Shown piece by piece: positions 43,826 through 52,706 of a DNA stretch of 64,000 nucleotides. A model generated the notes under the pieces. That model had not been told where the DNA came from, ran no database searches, and saw nothing but the letters and a program-made list of their open reading frames with translations. The translations under genes and the position numbers were made by a program. Position 1 is the first letter of the stretch. Every line of letters starts with the position of its first letter. Source of the stretch: Curtobacterium sp. 458 (GTDB lineage Bacteria; Actinomycetota; Actinomycetes; Actinomycetales; Microbacteriaceae); the NCBI RefSeq assembly GCF_030406605.1, contig NZ_CP129104.1, positions 1,626,542 to 1,690,541 of the forward strand, read 5' to 3'.

Positions 43826-44902
43826 TCAGCCGCGGATCGCCTCCGACAGCTTCACGCGACCGCCGGTCCGGAGCAGCGCGTTCTCGTAGATGCGCGCGCC
43901 GACGAGGATGACCACGACCACCGACGCGAGGAGCACCAGGAGCGACAGCACCGGCTCCCACCACTCGACCGAGCCGAGGAAGATCCGCATCGGCATCCCG
44001 ATCGCCGCGCTGAACGGCACGTACGACATGACGCCGAGGATCGTCGGGTTCGAGTACGCGACGATGATCAGCACGTAGGGGATCATCACGAGCATCATCA
44101 CCGGCGTCGTGACGCTGCCGACGTCCTCCTGCCGCGACACGAGCACCGCGGACGCGGCGAACAGCGACGCGATGAGCACGAACCCGATCGCGAAGAAGCC
44201 GACGAACCACAGCATGCTCGGGCCGAGCAGCGTGAACAGGTTGTCCTGGCCGGTCAGGGCGAGCGCGATGGTCGCCGCGATCGCCACCGCCACGATCTGC
44301 GCGAACGCCATGATGCTGTTGCCGAGCACCTTCCCCGCCAGCAGTGCACGGGCTGGGATCGCCGCCATCAGGATCTCGACGACCCGGGTCGACTTCTCCT
44401 CCACGACGCTCTGCGCGATCGACTGTCCGAACGTCACCGCCGAGGCGAAGAACACGACGCCGAACGCGAGCGCGACGATGTACACGAGGCCCTCCGGCAG
44501 CGCGTCGGGGTCCAGCAGCTCCACCTTCGGCGAGACGCTGAGCGCCTGCACGACACCGGTCGGGGTGGAGTCGAGGCCCACGACCGAGAAGCCGAGCGGA
44601 TCGTCGGACGGCACGATGGCGGCGTCGACGTCCCCGCTCCGGACGAGACGCTCGGCCGCCGCGGTCGTCGCCGTCGGGGTGACGTCGAGACCGGCGGACG
44701 ACGGCAGGCTGACGCCCTCCGCGACCGCCACCGGCGTCTTGTCGTCGGACGTGGCGTTGCCGACCACGCCGGCGATCACGATGGACGCGACGACCATGAC
44801 GACGAGGATGAGCGCCGAGACGATGAACGCCTTGCTCCGGAGGCGCGCCTGGATCTCCCGGGCGCTGACGAGCCGGACCGCGGACACGAACGAACCGTTC
44901 AC
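43826..44902 (-). CDS. ABC-2 permease (NatB/YhaP-like)
   Basis: 358 residues. One N-terminal membrane segment, a large extracytoplasmic domain (about 50-160), then five segments, as in NatB-like exporters. VVEEKSTRVVEILMAAIPARALLAGKVLG is the conserved cytoplasmic motif. The GTG at 44902 overlaps the ATPase stop (GTGA). Probably a sodium, peptide or drug exporter; the cargo cannot be read from sequence. Confidence 0.92.
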   Translation of the reverse strand: MNGSFVSAVRLVSAREIQARLRSKAFIVSALILVVMVVASIVIAGVVGNATSDDKTPVAVAEGVSLPSSAGLDVTPTATTAAAERLVRSGDVDAAIVPSDDPLGFSVVGLDSTPTGVVQALSVSPKVELLDPDALPEGLVYIVALAFGVVFFASAVTFGQSIAQSVVEEKSTRVVEILMAAIPARALLAGKVLGNSIMAFAQIVAVAIAATIALALTGQDNLFTLLGPSMLWFVGFFAIGFVLIASLFAASAVLVSRQEDVGSVTTPVMMLVMIPYVLIIVAYSNPTILGVMSYVPFSAAIGMPMRIFLGSVEWWEPVLSLLVLLASVVVVILVGARIYENALLRTGGRVKLSEAIRG

Positions 44903-45780
44903 CGGATGACCTCCCGGAAGACCTCGCTCAGCCGGGGGACCCGGGGAGCGAACGAACCGACGGTGCCGGACGACACCGCACGCTGCAGGACGGACTGGGC
45001 GACCGCGTCGGACGCCTCGAACACGGCGTACCCGCCGTCGAACTCGCGGACGCTGACGCCCGGTTCGTCGCGGAGCCAGGCGACGTCGCCGTCGACGAGC
45101 AGCTCCCACGCCGGTGGCCCGGCCTGCTTCCGGAGGTCCTCCTGCGGCCCGGACGCCCGGATCCGCCCGTCGGCGATGACGACGACGTCGTCGCACAGGC
45201 GCTCGACGACGTCGAGCTGGTGGCTCGAGAACAGCACCGGCACGCCCCGGCCCGCTGCTTCGCGCAGGACGCCGAGCACGACGTCCACGGCCATCGGGTC
45301 GAGGCCCGAGAAGGGCTCGTCCAGGACGAGCACCTCGGGGTCGTGCGCCAGTGCGGCGGCGACCTGCACCCGCTGCTGGTTGCCGAGGGACAGCTTCTCG
45401 ACCTCGTCGTCGGCGTGCTTCCCGAGTTCGAGGCGCTCCAGCAGCTGCCCGGTCCGGTCGGCGGCCTCGCGCTTCCCGACGCCGTGCAGCCGGGCCAGGT
45501 AGGTGATCTGCTCGGCGACCCGCATCTTCGGGTACAGGCCGCGCTCCTCGGGCATGTACCCGAACCGCTTCCGGTCCGCCGGACCGATGGCGCTGCCGTC
45601 GATCGACACCGTCCCCGCGTCGGGCTCGAGCACCCCGAGCAGGATGCGCATGGTCGTGGTCTTGCCGGCGCCGTTGCCGCCGACGAAGCCGGTGAGGCGT
45701 CCGCGGCCGACGTCGAACCCGACGTCGTCCAGGACCCGGCGCTCGCCGAAGCGCTTCGTCACGCCCTCGATGGTGAGCAT
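44899..45780 (-). CDS. ABC exporter ATP-binding protein (NatA-like)
   Basis: 293 residues. Walker A GGNGAGKTTT (34-43), Q-loop region YMPEERGLYPKMRV, signature LSLGNQQRVQVAAAL, Walker B VLVLDEPFSGLDPMAVD and H-loop SSHQLDVVE. The PEERGLY and LSLGNQQ motifs are typical of NatA/YhaQ-like exporters. ATG at 45780 with GGAAGGGGA upstream; TAGCGT near 45825 on the minus strand is a plausible -10. Confidence 0.93.
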   Translation of the reverse strand: MLTIEGVTKRFGERRVLDDVGFDVGRGRLTGFVGGNGAGKTTTMRILLGVLEPDAGTVSIDGSAIGPADRKRFGYMPEERGLYPKMRVAEQITYLARLHGVGKREAADRTGQLLERLELGKHADDEVEKLSLGNQQRVQVAAALAHDPEVLVLDEPFSGLDPMAVDVVLGVLREAAGRGVPVLFSSHQLDVVERLCDDVVVIADGRIRASGPQEDLRKQAGPPAWELLVDGDVAWLRDEPGVSVREFDGGYAVFEASDAVAQSVLQRAVSSGTVGSFAPRVPRLSEVFREVIR

Positions 45781-46089
45781 CGCTGGTTCCCCTTCCGTCG
45801 ACGCACCTCGCCGACGTCTCGACGCTATTGGCCGGGAGGCCCGGCTCGCCTCCGGCTGTCGGCGGGACTTCCCGAGCGGGTCCCCTCCGTCGTACGGGGG
45901 AGACGCCGTGGCAGGGGGGCGACCGTCGCGCTGAGGGGTGTCGCCCCGGGCGCCGGGCGCGTCCCAGCGATCCGGCGGCGGCCGTCGGTACGATGCGGCG
46001 ACCGCGCTCCGAGAGGGCCGCGTCGCCGCGCGCAGGGCGCGGCCGAAGCCCGTGTCCCGACCGGGCGCAGCACCGTTGAGGGGGAGCAC
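45781..46089. other. 309-bp divergent intergenic region
   Basis: Separates the ABC ATPase and LCP genes. I see the TAGCGT noted for the ABC gene, a half copy of the GGGAGGCCCGG terminator sequence (45835-45845) without its partner arm, and TACGAT (45989-45994), a possible -10 for the LCP gene. No open frame here has family features. Confidence 0.5.
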
Positions 46090-47493
46090 GTGACCGAGCA
46101 GCAGGAGCACACCGCGGTCGAGGAACCGGCAGCGGTCGTCCGCCACGGACGCCTCGCCCCGCGCAGCCCGATCGGCTTCGCCGCCCGCGTCGTCGCGATG
46201 TCCGCCGCCGTCGCGCTGGTCGGTGCGGGATCGGTCGCCGCGATCGCCTCCTACCAGGTCGTCAGCCAGGCCAAGCCGCCGGTGTCGCTCGCGATGCCCG
46301 GCACGACGGCGAAGGCTGCTCCGGAACTGACCGCGCAGTCCGGCGAGGTGAACATGCTCCTCGTCGCGACGGACACCCGTGACGGTCAAGGTGCTGGCTT
46401 CGACGACCCCGTCAGTCGTCGGGCGAGCTCCGGCGTGGGCAACAACGACACCACGCTGCTCGTGCACATCTCCGCGGACCACACGAACATGGCCGTGGTC
46501 AGCTTCCCCCGTGACCTCGTCATCCCGATCCCCGCGTGCACCAACGACAACGGCTCCGTGACGCCGGCGACCGACGCGGCGATGCTCAACACGGCCCTGT
46601 CCCGCGGCGGTGAGCAGCACGGTCTGGGGTGCGTCGCGAAGACGATCTCCGACCTCACCGGCCTGCAGATCCCCTACGCCGGCATGATCACCTTCGACGG
46701 CGTCGTCGCGATGGCGGACGCGGTCGGCGGCGTCGAGGTCTGCCTCGCGACCCCGATCGTGGACACCGACGTCTCCCCGGCACTCGACCTGCAGGCCGGG
46801 AACCAGGAGCTCTCCGGGGCCGAGGCCGCCGCCTTCCTCCGCTCTCGCCACGGTGTCGGCGACCGGAGCGACCTCGGCCGGATCAGCAACCAGCAGACGT
46901 TCATGTCCGCCCTCGCCCGGCAGACGGTGTCCGCGGGCACGCTGACGAACCCCGGGCGGGTCCTGCGGCTGGCGGAGACCGCGGCCAAGCACATGACGCT
47001 GTCCGACACGCTCGCCGACCCGACCACGCTCGCCCGGATGGCACTCGCGGTGCAGAACGTCGGGCTGTCCCAGATGGTGTTCGTGCAGTACCCGGTGGCC
47101 GACGACCCGTCCGACACGAACCGGGTCATCGTGTCCGAGGACGCGGCCTCCCAGCTCAACGCGGTGCTCAAGGCGAACGAGCCGGTCGTGCTCGGCGAGG
47201 ACAGCCTCGGTCGTTCAGCGGTGAAGGACCCGAACGCGAGCGCGTCCCCGTCGGCCGGGACCGGGTCGTCGTCGGGCTCCGGGTCGGGGTCGCCGTCGTC
47301 GGGGTCCGGTTCGCCGTCCGGGGGTGCGTCCTCGGGCGCAGGCTCGTCGTCCGGTGCGGCATCGGCCCCGGCCGGTGCGGCATCGGCCCCGGCGGGCACG
47401 CCGAGCGCCCCGCGGACCTCGGCGGCGCCGCTGCCGGACAACGTCTCGGGTCAGAGCGCCGCGACGGTCACCTGCGCCAAGCGGGACGACTAG
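46090..47493 (+). CDS. LytR-CpsA-Psr (LCP) family wall-polymer ligase
   Basis: 467 residues. One membrane anchor (about 30-58), then the LCP domain: VNMLLVATDTRDGQG, then NNDTTLLVHISADHTNMAVVSFPRDLVIPI (the phosphopolyprenyl-site SxPRD motif) and LSGAEAAAFLRSRHGVGDRSDLGRISNQQTFMSAL (DxxRxxNQQ). LCP enzymes attach glycopolymers from lipid carriers to peptidoglycan. The last 100 residues are Ser/Gly/Ala/Pro-rich, with an exact 21-bp duplication at 47351-47392. GTG at 46090 after GAGGGGGAG. The stop shares CTAG with the convergent response-regulator gene. Confidence 0.92.
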   Translation: MTEQQEHTAVEEPAAVVRHGRLAPRSPIGFAARVVAMSAAVALVGAGSVAAIASYQVVSQAKPPVSLAMPGTTAKAAPELTAQSGEVNMLLVATDTRDGQGAGFDDPVSRRASSGVGNNDTTLLVHISADHTNMAVVSFPRDLVIPIPACTNDNGSVTPATDAAMLNTALSRGGEQHGLGCVAKTISDLTGLQIPYAGMITFDGVVAMADAVGGVEVCLATPIVDTDVSPALDLQAGNQELSGAEAAAFLRSRHGVGDRSDLGRISNQQTFMSALARQTVSAGTLTNPGRVLRLAETAAKHMTLSDTLADPTTLARMALAVQNVGLSQMVFVQYPVADDPSDTNRVIVSEDAASQLNAVLKANEPVVLGEDSLGRSAVKDPNASASPSAGTGSSSGSGSGSPSSGSGSPSGGASSGAGSSSGAASAPAGAASAPAGTPSAPRTSAAPLPDNVSGQSAATVTCAKRDD

Positions 47494-48179
47494 CCCGCGA
47501 CGCCGTGCTCGAACGCCCAGACCACGGCCTGGATGCGGTCGCGCAGTCCGAGCTTCTGCAGCACGTTCGACACGTGCGTCTTCACGGTGGCGTCCCCGAC
47601 GAACAGCTCGCGGGCGATCTCGGCGTTGCTCAGACCCCGGGCGAGGAGCCGGAGCACCTCGGCCTCCCGCTCGGTCAGGCCCGCGCCGGCGACGGCGGCC
47701 GCGGCGATCGCGGTCGTGTCGACCGGCGTCGTCGGGGTCGGTACCGGCGCCGCGGTGGCACGGCTGATCACCCGGCGGGTGACGTCCGGCGCGAGCAGGG
47801 CGTCCCCGGCGGCGACCGTGCGCACGGCCTCGATCAGCCGCTCGGGGGAGGCGTTCTTCAGCAGGAACCCGCTCGCGCCGGCCTCGAGCGCCTGGAAGAG
47901 CGCGTCGTCGTGGTCGAACGTGGTGAGCACGAGCACCGCGGGCGGGTCGTCGAGGGCGGCGATGCGCCGGGCTGCCTCGAGGCCGTCGACGCCGGGCATC
48001 TGCACGTCGAGGCACACCACGTCGGGCCGGAGCCGCACGACCGCGTCGACGGCCTGCTCCCCGTCGGCCGCTTCGCCCACGACGCGGAGGCCCGGCTCGG
48101 ACTCGAGGATCACCTTGAAGCCGGCCCGGACGAGGTCCTGGTCGTCCGCCAGCACGATGGTCAGGTCGTCGGCAGCCAT
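47490..48179 (-). CDS. NarL/LuxR-type response regulator
   Basis: 229 residues. Receiver domain with acidic pair ADDQ (11-14), phosphorylation Asp58 (VVCLDVQMPG), Thr in VLTTFDHDD and Lys in GFLLKNASPE; the C-terminal LuxR helix-turn-helix reads LTEREAEVLRLLARGLSNAEIARELFVGDATVKTHVSNVLQKLGLRDRIQAV. A Pro/Thr linker joins them. The ATG at 48179 overlaps the kinase gene by 19 bp. Cognate target genes are not evident. Confidence 0.95.
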   Translation of the reverse strand: MAADDLTIVLADDQDLVRAGFKVILESEPGLRVVGEAADGEQAVDAVVRLRPDVVCLDVQMPGVDGLEAARRIAALDDPPAVLVLTTFDHDDALFQALEAGASGFLLKNASPERLIEAVRTVAAGDALLAPDVTRRVISRATAAPVPTPTTPVDTTAIAAAAVAGAGLTEREAEVLRLLARGLSNAEIARELFVGDATVKTHVSNVLQKLGLRDRIQAVVWAFEHGVAG

Positions 48180-49456
48180 GCCCGCACCAGGTACCCTCCC
48201 CGGGCGCGCGGCCCGATCTCGACGGTCCCGCCGACGGCGGCGACCCGCTCCCGCATCCCGACGTGGCCGAGACCGCTGCCGGTGGTGTCCCGTGTGCCGC
48301 CGCGGCCGTCGTCGGTGACCTCGACCTCGACGGCGTCGGCGAGGTACCGGAGCCGGAGGTCCGCTCGTGCACCGTGCCCGGCGTGCTTGAGGACGTTCGT
48401 GACGGCCTCCTGCGCGACCCGGAAGGCCACCGCGGCGACCGTGGGCGGGACCGGCCGCTCCTCGCCGACGACGGACCAGTCGGCGGGGTGGCCCGCGGTC
48501 CGGGCCGCCTCGACGACCTCCGCGATCCGACCGATCCCCTCGGTGCTCGGCGCGGCGCCGGCGGCGGTGCTCCCCGCCGGGGCCGCACCGTCGCGACCGG
48601 CGTCGCCCACGTCGTGCGCGCGCAGGGTGCCGAGCATTCGCCGGAGCTCCTCGACGGCGGTGCGGGCGCTGTCCTCGACCACCGAGAGCGACGACGCGGC
48701 CTGCTCGGGATCACGGCCGAGCACGCGACGTGCTGCGCCGGCCTGCACGCCCATGAGTGCGACGTGGTGGGCGACGACGTCGTGCAGCTCGCGGGCGATC
48801 CGGACCCGTTCGAGCGTGATCGCCTGCGCCGCCGAGCGTTCGCGCTCCGCGGTGAGCTCGGCGGTGCGCAGGTCGAGCTCGTGCCGGGCGACCGCGGCGC
48901 TCCACGCACGGTTGCCGGCGTACCACGCGGCCCCGAAGTACACGACGTTGATGAGCACGTTGAGCAGCGAGTAGGCGATGTAGGGCGGGATGAGGGCGTC
49001 ACCGTCGTTCGGCAGCGCCGTCGGCATCGACCAGCCGAACACGATCGCGAGGAACAGCCACGCGAACATGCCGCCGATCACCACCCACCGCACGGCCTCG
49101 GCGCGGACCCGGTCCGAGCACCAGGCCCCCACGGTGTACAGGGCGATGAACAGCGTGAAGTTGACGACGAAGAGCTCGGGCACGTGCAGCAGCTGCGTGC
49201 CGACGAAGGCGAGCGCGACGACCACGAGCGCCGACATCGGGAACCGCCGCCGGAACGCGATCGGCACCGTGTTCGCGAGCACCATGAGCGCGGACACCCA
49301 CCACGCGGCCTGGTCGTCGTCGTACGCCCCGGAGGACCCGTACAGCGTGACCGTCGTCGCCATGCCGAGCGCGAGCGCGCCCGCGAGCACGGCGTCCTGC
49401 CGCAGCTCCTGCCGGCCCACCGGCAGCCGTGACCACTCGCTCGTCGTCGCCCCCAT
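48161..49456 (-). CDS. sensor histidine kinase (DesK/NarX type)
   Basis: 431 residues with about six membrane segments, then the HisKA_3 phospho-acceptor ITLERVRIARELHDVVAHHVALMGVQAG and a HATPase domain (AVAFRVAQEAVTNVLKHAG, DDGRGG, GLGHVGMRERV). Pairs with the overlapping response regulator. The linker between HisKA_3 and ATPase domain contains a Gly/Ala-rich insertion (GDAGRDGAAPAGSTAAGAAP). ATG at 49456, with TACCGT six bases upstream, so the two-component mRNA is probably leaderless. Confidence 0.94.
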   Translation of the reverse strand: MGATTSEWSRLPVGRQELRQDAVLAGALALGMATTVTLYGSSGAYDDDQAAWWVSALMVLANTVPIAFRRRFPMSALVVVALAFVGTQLLHVPELFVVNFTLFIALYTVGAWCSDRVRAEAVRWVVIGGMFAWLFLAIVFGWSMPTALPNDGDALIPPYIAYSLLNVLINVVYFGAAWYAGNRAWSAAVARHELDLRTAELTAERERSAAQAITLERVRIARELHDVVAHHVALMGVQAGAARRVLGRDPEQAASSLSVVEDSARTAVEELRRMLGTLRAHDVGDAGRDGAAPAGSTAAGAAPSTEGIGRIAEVVEAARTAGHPADWSVVGEERPVPPTVAAVAFRVAQEAVTNVLKHAGHGARADLRLRYLADAVEVEVTDDGRGGTRDTTGSGLGHVGMRERVAAVGGTVEIGPRARGGYLVRAWLPTT

Positions 49457-49462
49457 GCGTCC

Positions 49463-49468
49463 ACGGTA
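49463..49468 (-). promoter_or_regulatory. -10 of the two-component operon (leaderless)
   Basis: TACCGT on the minus strand, then six bases (GGACGC), then the kinase ATG. Same spacing as the other leaderless starts in the window. Confidence 0.6.
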
Positions 49469-49525
49469 CCGAACCGCGCTGCTCCGCCGGGCGTGGTCTC
49501 CGGGCCATCTGGACCGGGAGGCACG

Positions 49526-49870
49526 ATGCAGTTCCTCGTCAACGTCATCGACGACGGCCAGGCCGCCGCGGTCGGTCGCACCGAGTCGGCGACCGAAGCC
49601 GAGGCGGCAGCGGTCGACGCCCTCGACGAGCGACTCGACGCCGACGGCCGGATCGTCTTCGCCGCCGGCGTCTCGGCACCCGCCGACGCGACGGTCGTCG
49701 ACGCCCGCGGTGCCGCACCGATCGTCCGACCGGGACCGGCGGTCGAAGCCGCTGAGTACGTCGCGGGCTTCTGGGTCCTCGACCTCCCGGACCCGGAGAC
49801 CGCGGAGCGGATCGCGACCGAGGCGTCACGCGCCTGCAACCGGAAGGTCGAGCTCCGTCCGCTCCTGTGA
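49526..49870 (+). CDS. YCII-related small protein
   Basis: 114 residues with a ferredoxin-like YCII/DGPF pattern: MQFLVNVIDDG at the start, ESATEAEAAAVDALDERLDADGRIVFAAGVSAP in the middle, and AEYVAGFWVLDLPDPETAERIATEASRACNRKVELRPL. YCII-like proteins may act on small organic acids, but most have no known function. ATG at 49526 with GGGAGG upstream. Its last 45 bp overlap the end of the convergent MFS gene. Confidence 0.82.
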   Translation: MQFLVNVIDDGQAAAVGRTESATEAEAAAVDALDERLDADGRIVFAAGVSAPADATVVDARGAAPIVRPGPAVEAAEYVAGFWVLDLPDPETAERIATEASRACNRKVELRPLL

Positions 49871-51010
49871 CCGACGCGACCGGACCGAGCCCACGGCACC
49901 GATGGCGGTGACCGCTGCCGCGAGCAGGAACGCCACCGCCGGACCCGCAGCGTCGAGCACGGTCCCCAGGGCGGCCGCCCCGACGGCCTGACCGAGGACG
50001 AGCACGACGAACAGCACCGACGTGCCCGCCGCGGCGTGCTCGGGGGCGATCTCCGTCGTCCACGCGATGAGTGCACCGGTCGCGGCCGTGTAGCCCCATC
50101 CGAAGACCACCCCGGCCGCGAGGGACACCGCGCCGGATGACGGGACGACCCCCTCCACGGCGACGGCGGCGGCCGTGACGAGGGCCGTCACCAGCCACAG
50201 CGTCCGCGCCCGGAGGCCTGCCGTCCGACGGCTCGTGACCGTGACCGCCGCGCCACCGACCCCGACCGCGACCCACAGCAGCACCGACGTCACCGTCGAG
50301 GCCCCGGCATCGACGAGCGTCGACCGACCGAAGGTCCACACGCTCGCGGTCCCGGCGCCGTACAGGAGGGCGACGACGAGCAGCCGGGCGTGCGCACGGG
50401 ACCACCGACGCCCGGGGGTCGACGGTCCCCGACCGCCGCCGTGCTCGTCACGACGGCCGGCGCCGACGAGCACCGCCGCACCCACGAGCACCGCTGCGAC
50501 ACCGGACACCGCCCAGGCCGTCCGCCAGTCCGGCAGGAGCAGGAGCGCGAGCACCCCCGCGACGACCAAACCCGGGCCGGTCCCCGCGTTCACGAACGCC
50601 TGCGCCCGGGCACGACCGGGCGCGGACACCCGCTCCTCCACGAGCCGCACGAGCGACGGCGACGCCAGACCGGCGCTCGCCGAGCCGACCACCGCCGCGA
50701 TCGAGAACAGCACGGCGCCGGAGCTCGCCGCCATCCCGAGCGCCCCCGCGGCGGCCGTGACGGCGGCCGAGAGGACGAGTGCCCGGGCGTGCGACCGAGC
50801 GAGCACGAACCCCGCCAGCGCTCCGACGCAGTAGCACGCGGACGCAGCGGCGGACACCCACCCGGCGGCCGTCGCTTCGAGGTCGAGGTCACGTTGCACG
50901 TCGGGCAGGAAGAGTCCGAAGGCGAGTCGGACCAGGCCGTACGTCACCGCGATCAGCGCCAGCCCTGAGCCGAGGAAGGCGGCCCTCCGTAACGAAAACG
51001 ATCGTTTCAC
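49826..51010 (-). CDS. MFS transporter paired with a divergent TetR
   Basis: 394 residues, 12 membrane segments, with the first reading LALIAVTYGLVRLAFGLFLPD, like CynX/YfcJ-type MFS proteins. I prefer the GTG at 51010 to the GTG at 51031: TAGGCT lies seven bases before it, and the earlier start would leave only two bases before the divergent tetR ATG. The tetR-side operator then falls in its first codons. The C-terminus overlaps the YCII gene by 45 bp. Substrate unknown. Confidence 0.85.
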   Translation of the reverse strand: MKRSFSLRRAAFLGSGLALIAVTYGLVRLAFGLFLPDVQRDLDLEATAAGWVSAAASACYCVGALAGFVLARSHARALVLSAAVTAAAGALGMAASSGAVLFSIAAVVGSASAGLASPSLVRLVEERVSAPGRARAQAFVNAGTGPGLVVAGVLALLLLPDWRTAWAVSGVAAVLVGAAVLVGAGRRDEHGGGRGPSTPGRRWSRAHARLLVVALLYGAGTASVWTFGRSTLVDAGASTVTSVLLWVAVGVGGAAVTVTSRRTAGLRARTLWLVTALVTAAAVAVEGVVPSSGAVSLAAGVVFGWGYTAATGALIAWTTEIAPEHAAAGTSVLFVVLVLGQAVGAAALGTVLDAAGPAVAFLLAAAVTAIGAVGSVRSRRSQERTELDLPVAGA

Positions 51011-51027
51011 TTCTCGGAGCCTAGGCT
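50996..51027. promoter_or_regulatory. shared symmetric -10 and TetR operator between MFS and tetR
   Basis: AGCCTAGGCT (51018-51027) is a perfect dyad carrying TAGGCT on both strands: six bases before the tetR ATG on plus and seven before the MFS GTG on minus. AAACGATCGTTT (50996-51007), a perfect 12-bp palindrome, covers the tetR -35 position and the first MFS codons, so one bound dimer could shut off both. Confidence 0.7.
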
Positions 51028-51033
51028 GCACCC

Positions 51034-51639
51034 ATGGCGATGCGCACAGGGACCCGGCGCAAGCTCCTCGACGCCGCCGAGGAACTGTTCTTCACGCACG
51101 GCATCGCCGCCACCCCGGTCGACGCCGTCCTCGACCGAGCCGGCGTCTCCTCCGCCACGCTCTACCGTGAGTGGGGCAGCAAGGAAGCCCTCGTCGCCGC
51201 GGCCCTCGACCGCCGCCACGACGAGTGGACCGCCACGTGGGACCGCGCGATCGCCGCGGCACCGGACGACCGTGCCCGGCTCGACGCCGTGTTCGACGCA
51301 CTCGACGCCTTCCGCTCGACCCCGACCGGCTCCCGCTGGTGCGCCTTCCTCGGCACCGCCGCCGAGCTCGCTGACGCCCCCGAGGAGGTCCGCGCGGTCC
51401 TCGCCCGCGAGACCGACACCCTGCGCGACCGACTCACCGGCGCCGCCGAGCCGCTCGTCGGCGCCGCCGACGCTCCCGCGCTCGCCGAGGACCTGCTGCT
51501 CGTCGTGTCCGGCGCCCTCGCGATGCGACTCCGCGACCGGCGCACCGGCACGGCGACCGCCCGCGCCGTCGCCGACGCGGTCGTGCGGGCCCACCGCGCG
51601 GACGGCGCCTGCACGACCTCACACGGAACACCCGGCTGA
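51034..51639 (+). CDS. TetR-family regulator of the MFS gene
   Basis: 201 residues. Helix-turn-helix: KLLDAAEELFFTHGIAATPVDAVLDRAGVSSATLYREWGSKEALVAAAL. The C-terminal domain includes RWCAFLGTAAELADAPEEVRAVL, like TetR_C_37-type proteins. ATG at 51034, possibly the first nucleotide of the mRNA. Its operator is likely the AAACGATCGTTT palindrome. Confidence 0.92.
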   Translation: MAMRTGTRRKLLDAAEELFFTHGIAATPVDAVLDRAGVSSATLYREWGSKEALVAAALDRRHDEWTATWDRAIAAAPDDRARLDAVFDALDAFRSTPTGSRWCAFLGTAAELADAPEEVRAVLARETDTLRDRLTGAAEPLVGAADAPALAEDLLLVVSGALAMRLRDRRTGTATARAVADAVVRAHRADGACTTSHGTPG

Positions 51640-51680
51640 ACAAGGCTCACGACGGCACCGCCGGACACTACGCTCCGATC

Positions 51681-52571
51681 GTGCACCCGACCGCGTCCCG
51701 AGTCACCCGTCGAGCCCTCATCACCGGGGGAGGCGCCGTGGTCGCCGCCGCAGCGGTCGCCGAGGCCGTCAACCTCCGCTGGCTACCGGGACGCTCGTCG
51801 ATGTACCGCGCGCTCGGGCTGAACGGGCAGCCCGGCAAGATCCCCGACGTCACGCCCGTCCCGACCACCTCCGGCTCGTTCGTGTCGAAGGCCCGCGGCG
51901 GCCGCACCGTCGGCTGGACGATCGCGGCGCCCGAGTCGGCCGGGCCGCTGCCGATCGCGGTCGCCCTGCACGGCTACGGCGGCTCCCACCGCACCTTCTT
52001 CGGCAGCGGACTCGGGTACGACCGGTTCCTCGCACGACACATCGCGGACGGCGGGGCGCCCTTCGCCGTGGCCGGGGTCGACGGCGGCAACCGCTACTGG
52101 CACCGTCGGGCGGACGGGGACGACCCCGGCGCGATGGTCCTCGACGAGTTCGTGCCGATGCTCGAGCAGCACGGGTTCGACACCGGGCGCCTGGCGTTCA
52201 CCGGCAACTCGATGGGCGGCTACGGCGCACTCCGGTTCGGCGGTCTCCTCCGGGCCTCGCGGGTCCGTGCCGTCGCAGCGCTCAGCCCTGCACTGTGGAC
52301 CAGCGCCGGCGACACCGCCCGAGGAGCGTTCGACGACGCCGCGGACTTCCGCGCGAACACCGTGCTCGGTCGGCAGCGCGAGCTCGACGGCGTTCCGGTG
52401 CGCATCGACGTCGGGAACGGCGACGGCTTCGAACCCGCCGTGCGCACATACGTCGACGGGTTCGACACGGCGCCGGCCGGCGGCTTCGAGCCCGGAGCCC
52501 ACGACGCCGCCTTCTGGCGACGCATGGCCCCGGCACAGATCACGTTCCTCGCGCGGCACCTGCACGCCTGA
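51681..52571 (+). CDS. secreted alpha/beta-hydrolase esterase (Tat signal)
   Basis: 296 residues. The N-terminus SRVTRRALITGGGAVVAAAAV has a twin-arginine followed by a hydrophobic stretch, consistent with Tat export. The hydrolase core shows ALHGYGGSHRTFF (oxyanion region) and TGNSMGGYGAL with nucleophile Ser177, as in the esterase D/mycolyltransferase-like family; the His is likely near 267 in EPGAHDAAFW. TACGCT at 51669-51674 lies six bases before the GTG. Substrate unknown. Confidence 0.88.
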   Translation: MHPTASRVTRRALITGGGAVVAAAAVAEAVNLRWLPGRSSMYRALGLNGQPGKIPDVTPVPTTSGSFVSKARGGRTVGWTIAAPESAGPLPIAVALHGYGGSHRTFFGSGLGYDRFLARHIADGGAPFAVAGVDGGNRYWHRRADGDDPGAMVLDEFVPMLEQHGFDTGRLAFTGNSMGGYGALRFGGLLRASRVRAVAALSPALWTSAGDTARGAFDDAADFRANTVLGRQRELDGVPVRIDVGNGDGFEPAVRTYVDGFDTAPAGGFEPGAHDAAFWRRMAPAQITFLARHLHA

Positions 52572-52585
52572 CGCGGGCAGCGGAC

Positions 52586-52637
52586 GGGAGGCACGGCTCG
52601 CGTCCGACACGCGCGGCACCCGTGCCGTGCCTCTCCC
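52586..52637. terminator. imperfect GGGAGGCACGG hairpin
   Basis: GGGAGGCACGG and CCGTGCCTCTCCC form an imperfect stem with a two-base bulge between the convergent esterase and peroxiredoxin genes. A diverged member of the terminator family. Confidence 0.5.
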
Positions 52638-52706
52638 CACCGGCACGGCCGGACCGCCGCTGGCGCGTCGCTCCGAACCGGCGGCGTGGGCCCTGGCCGA
52701 TCCGCG

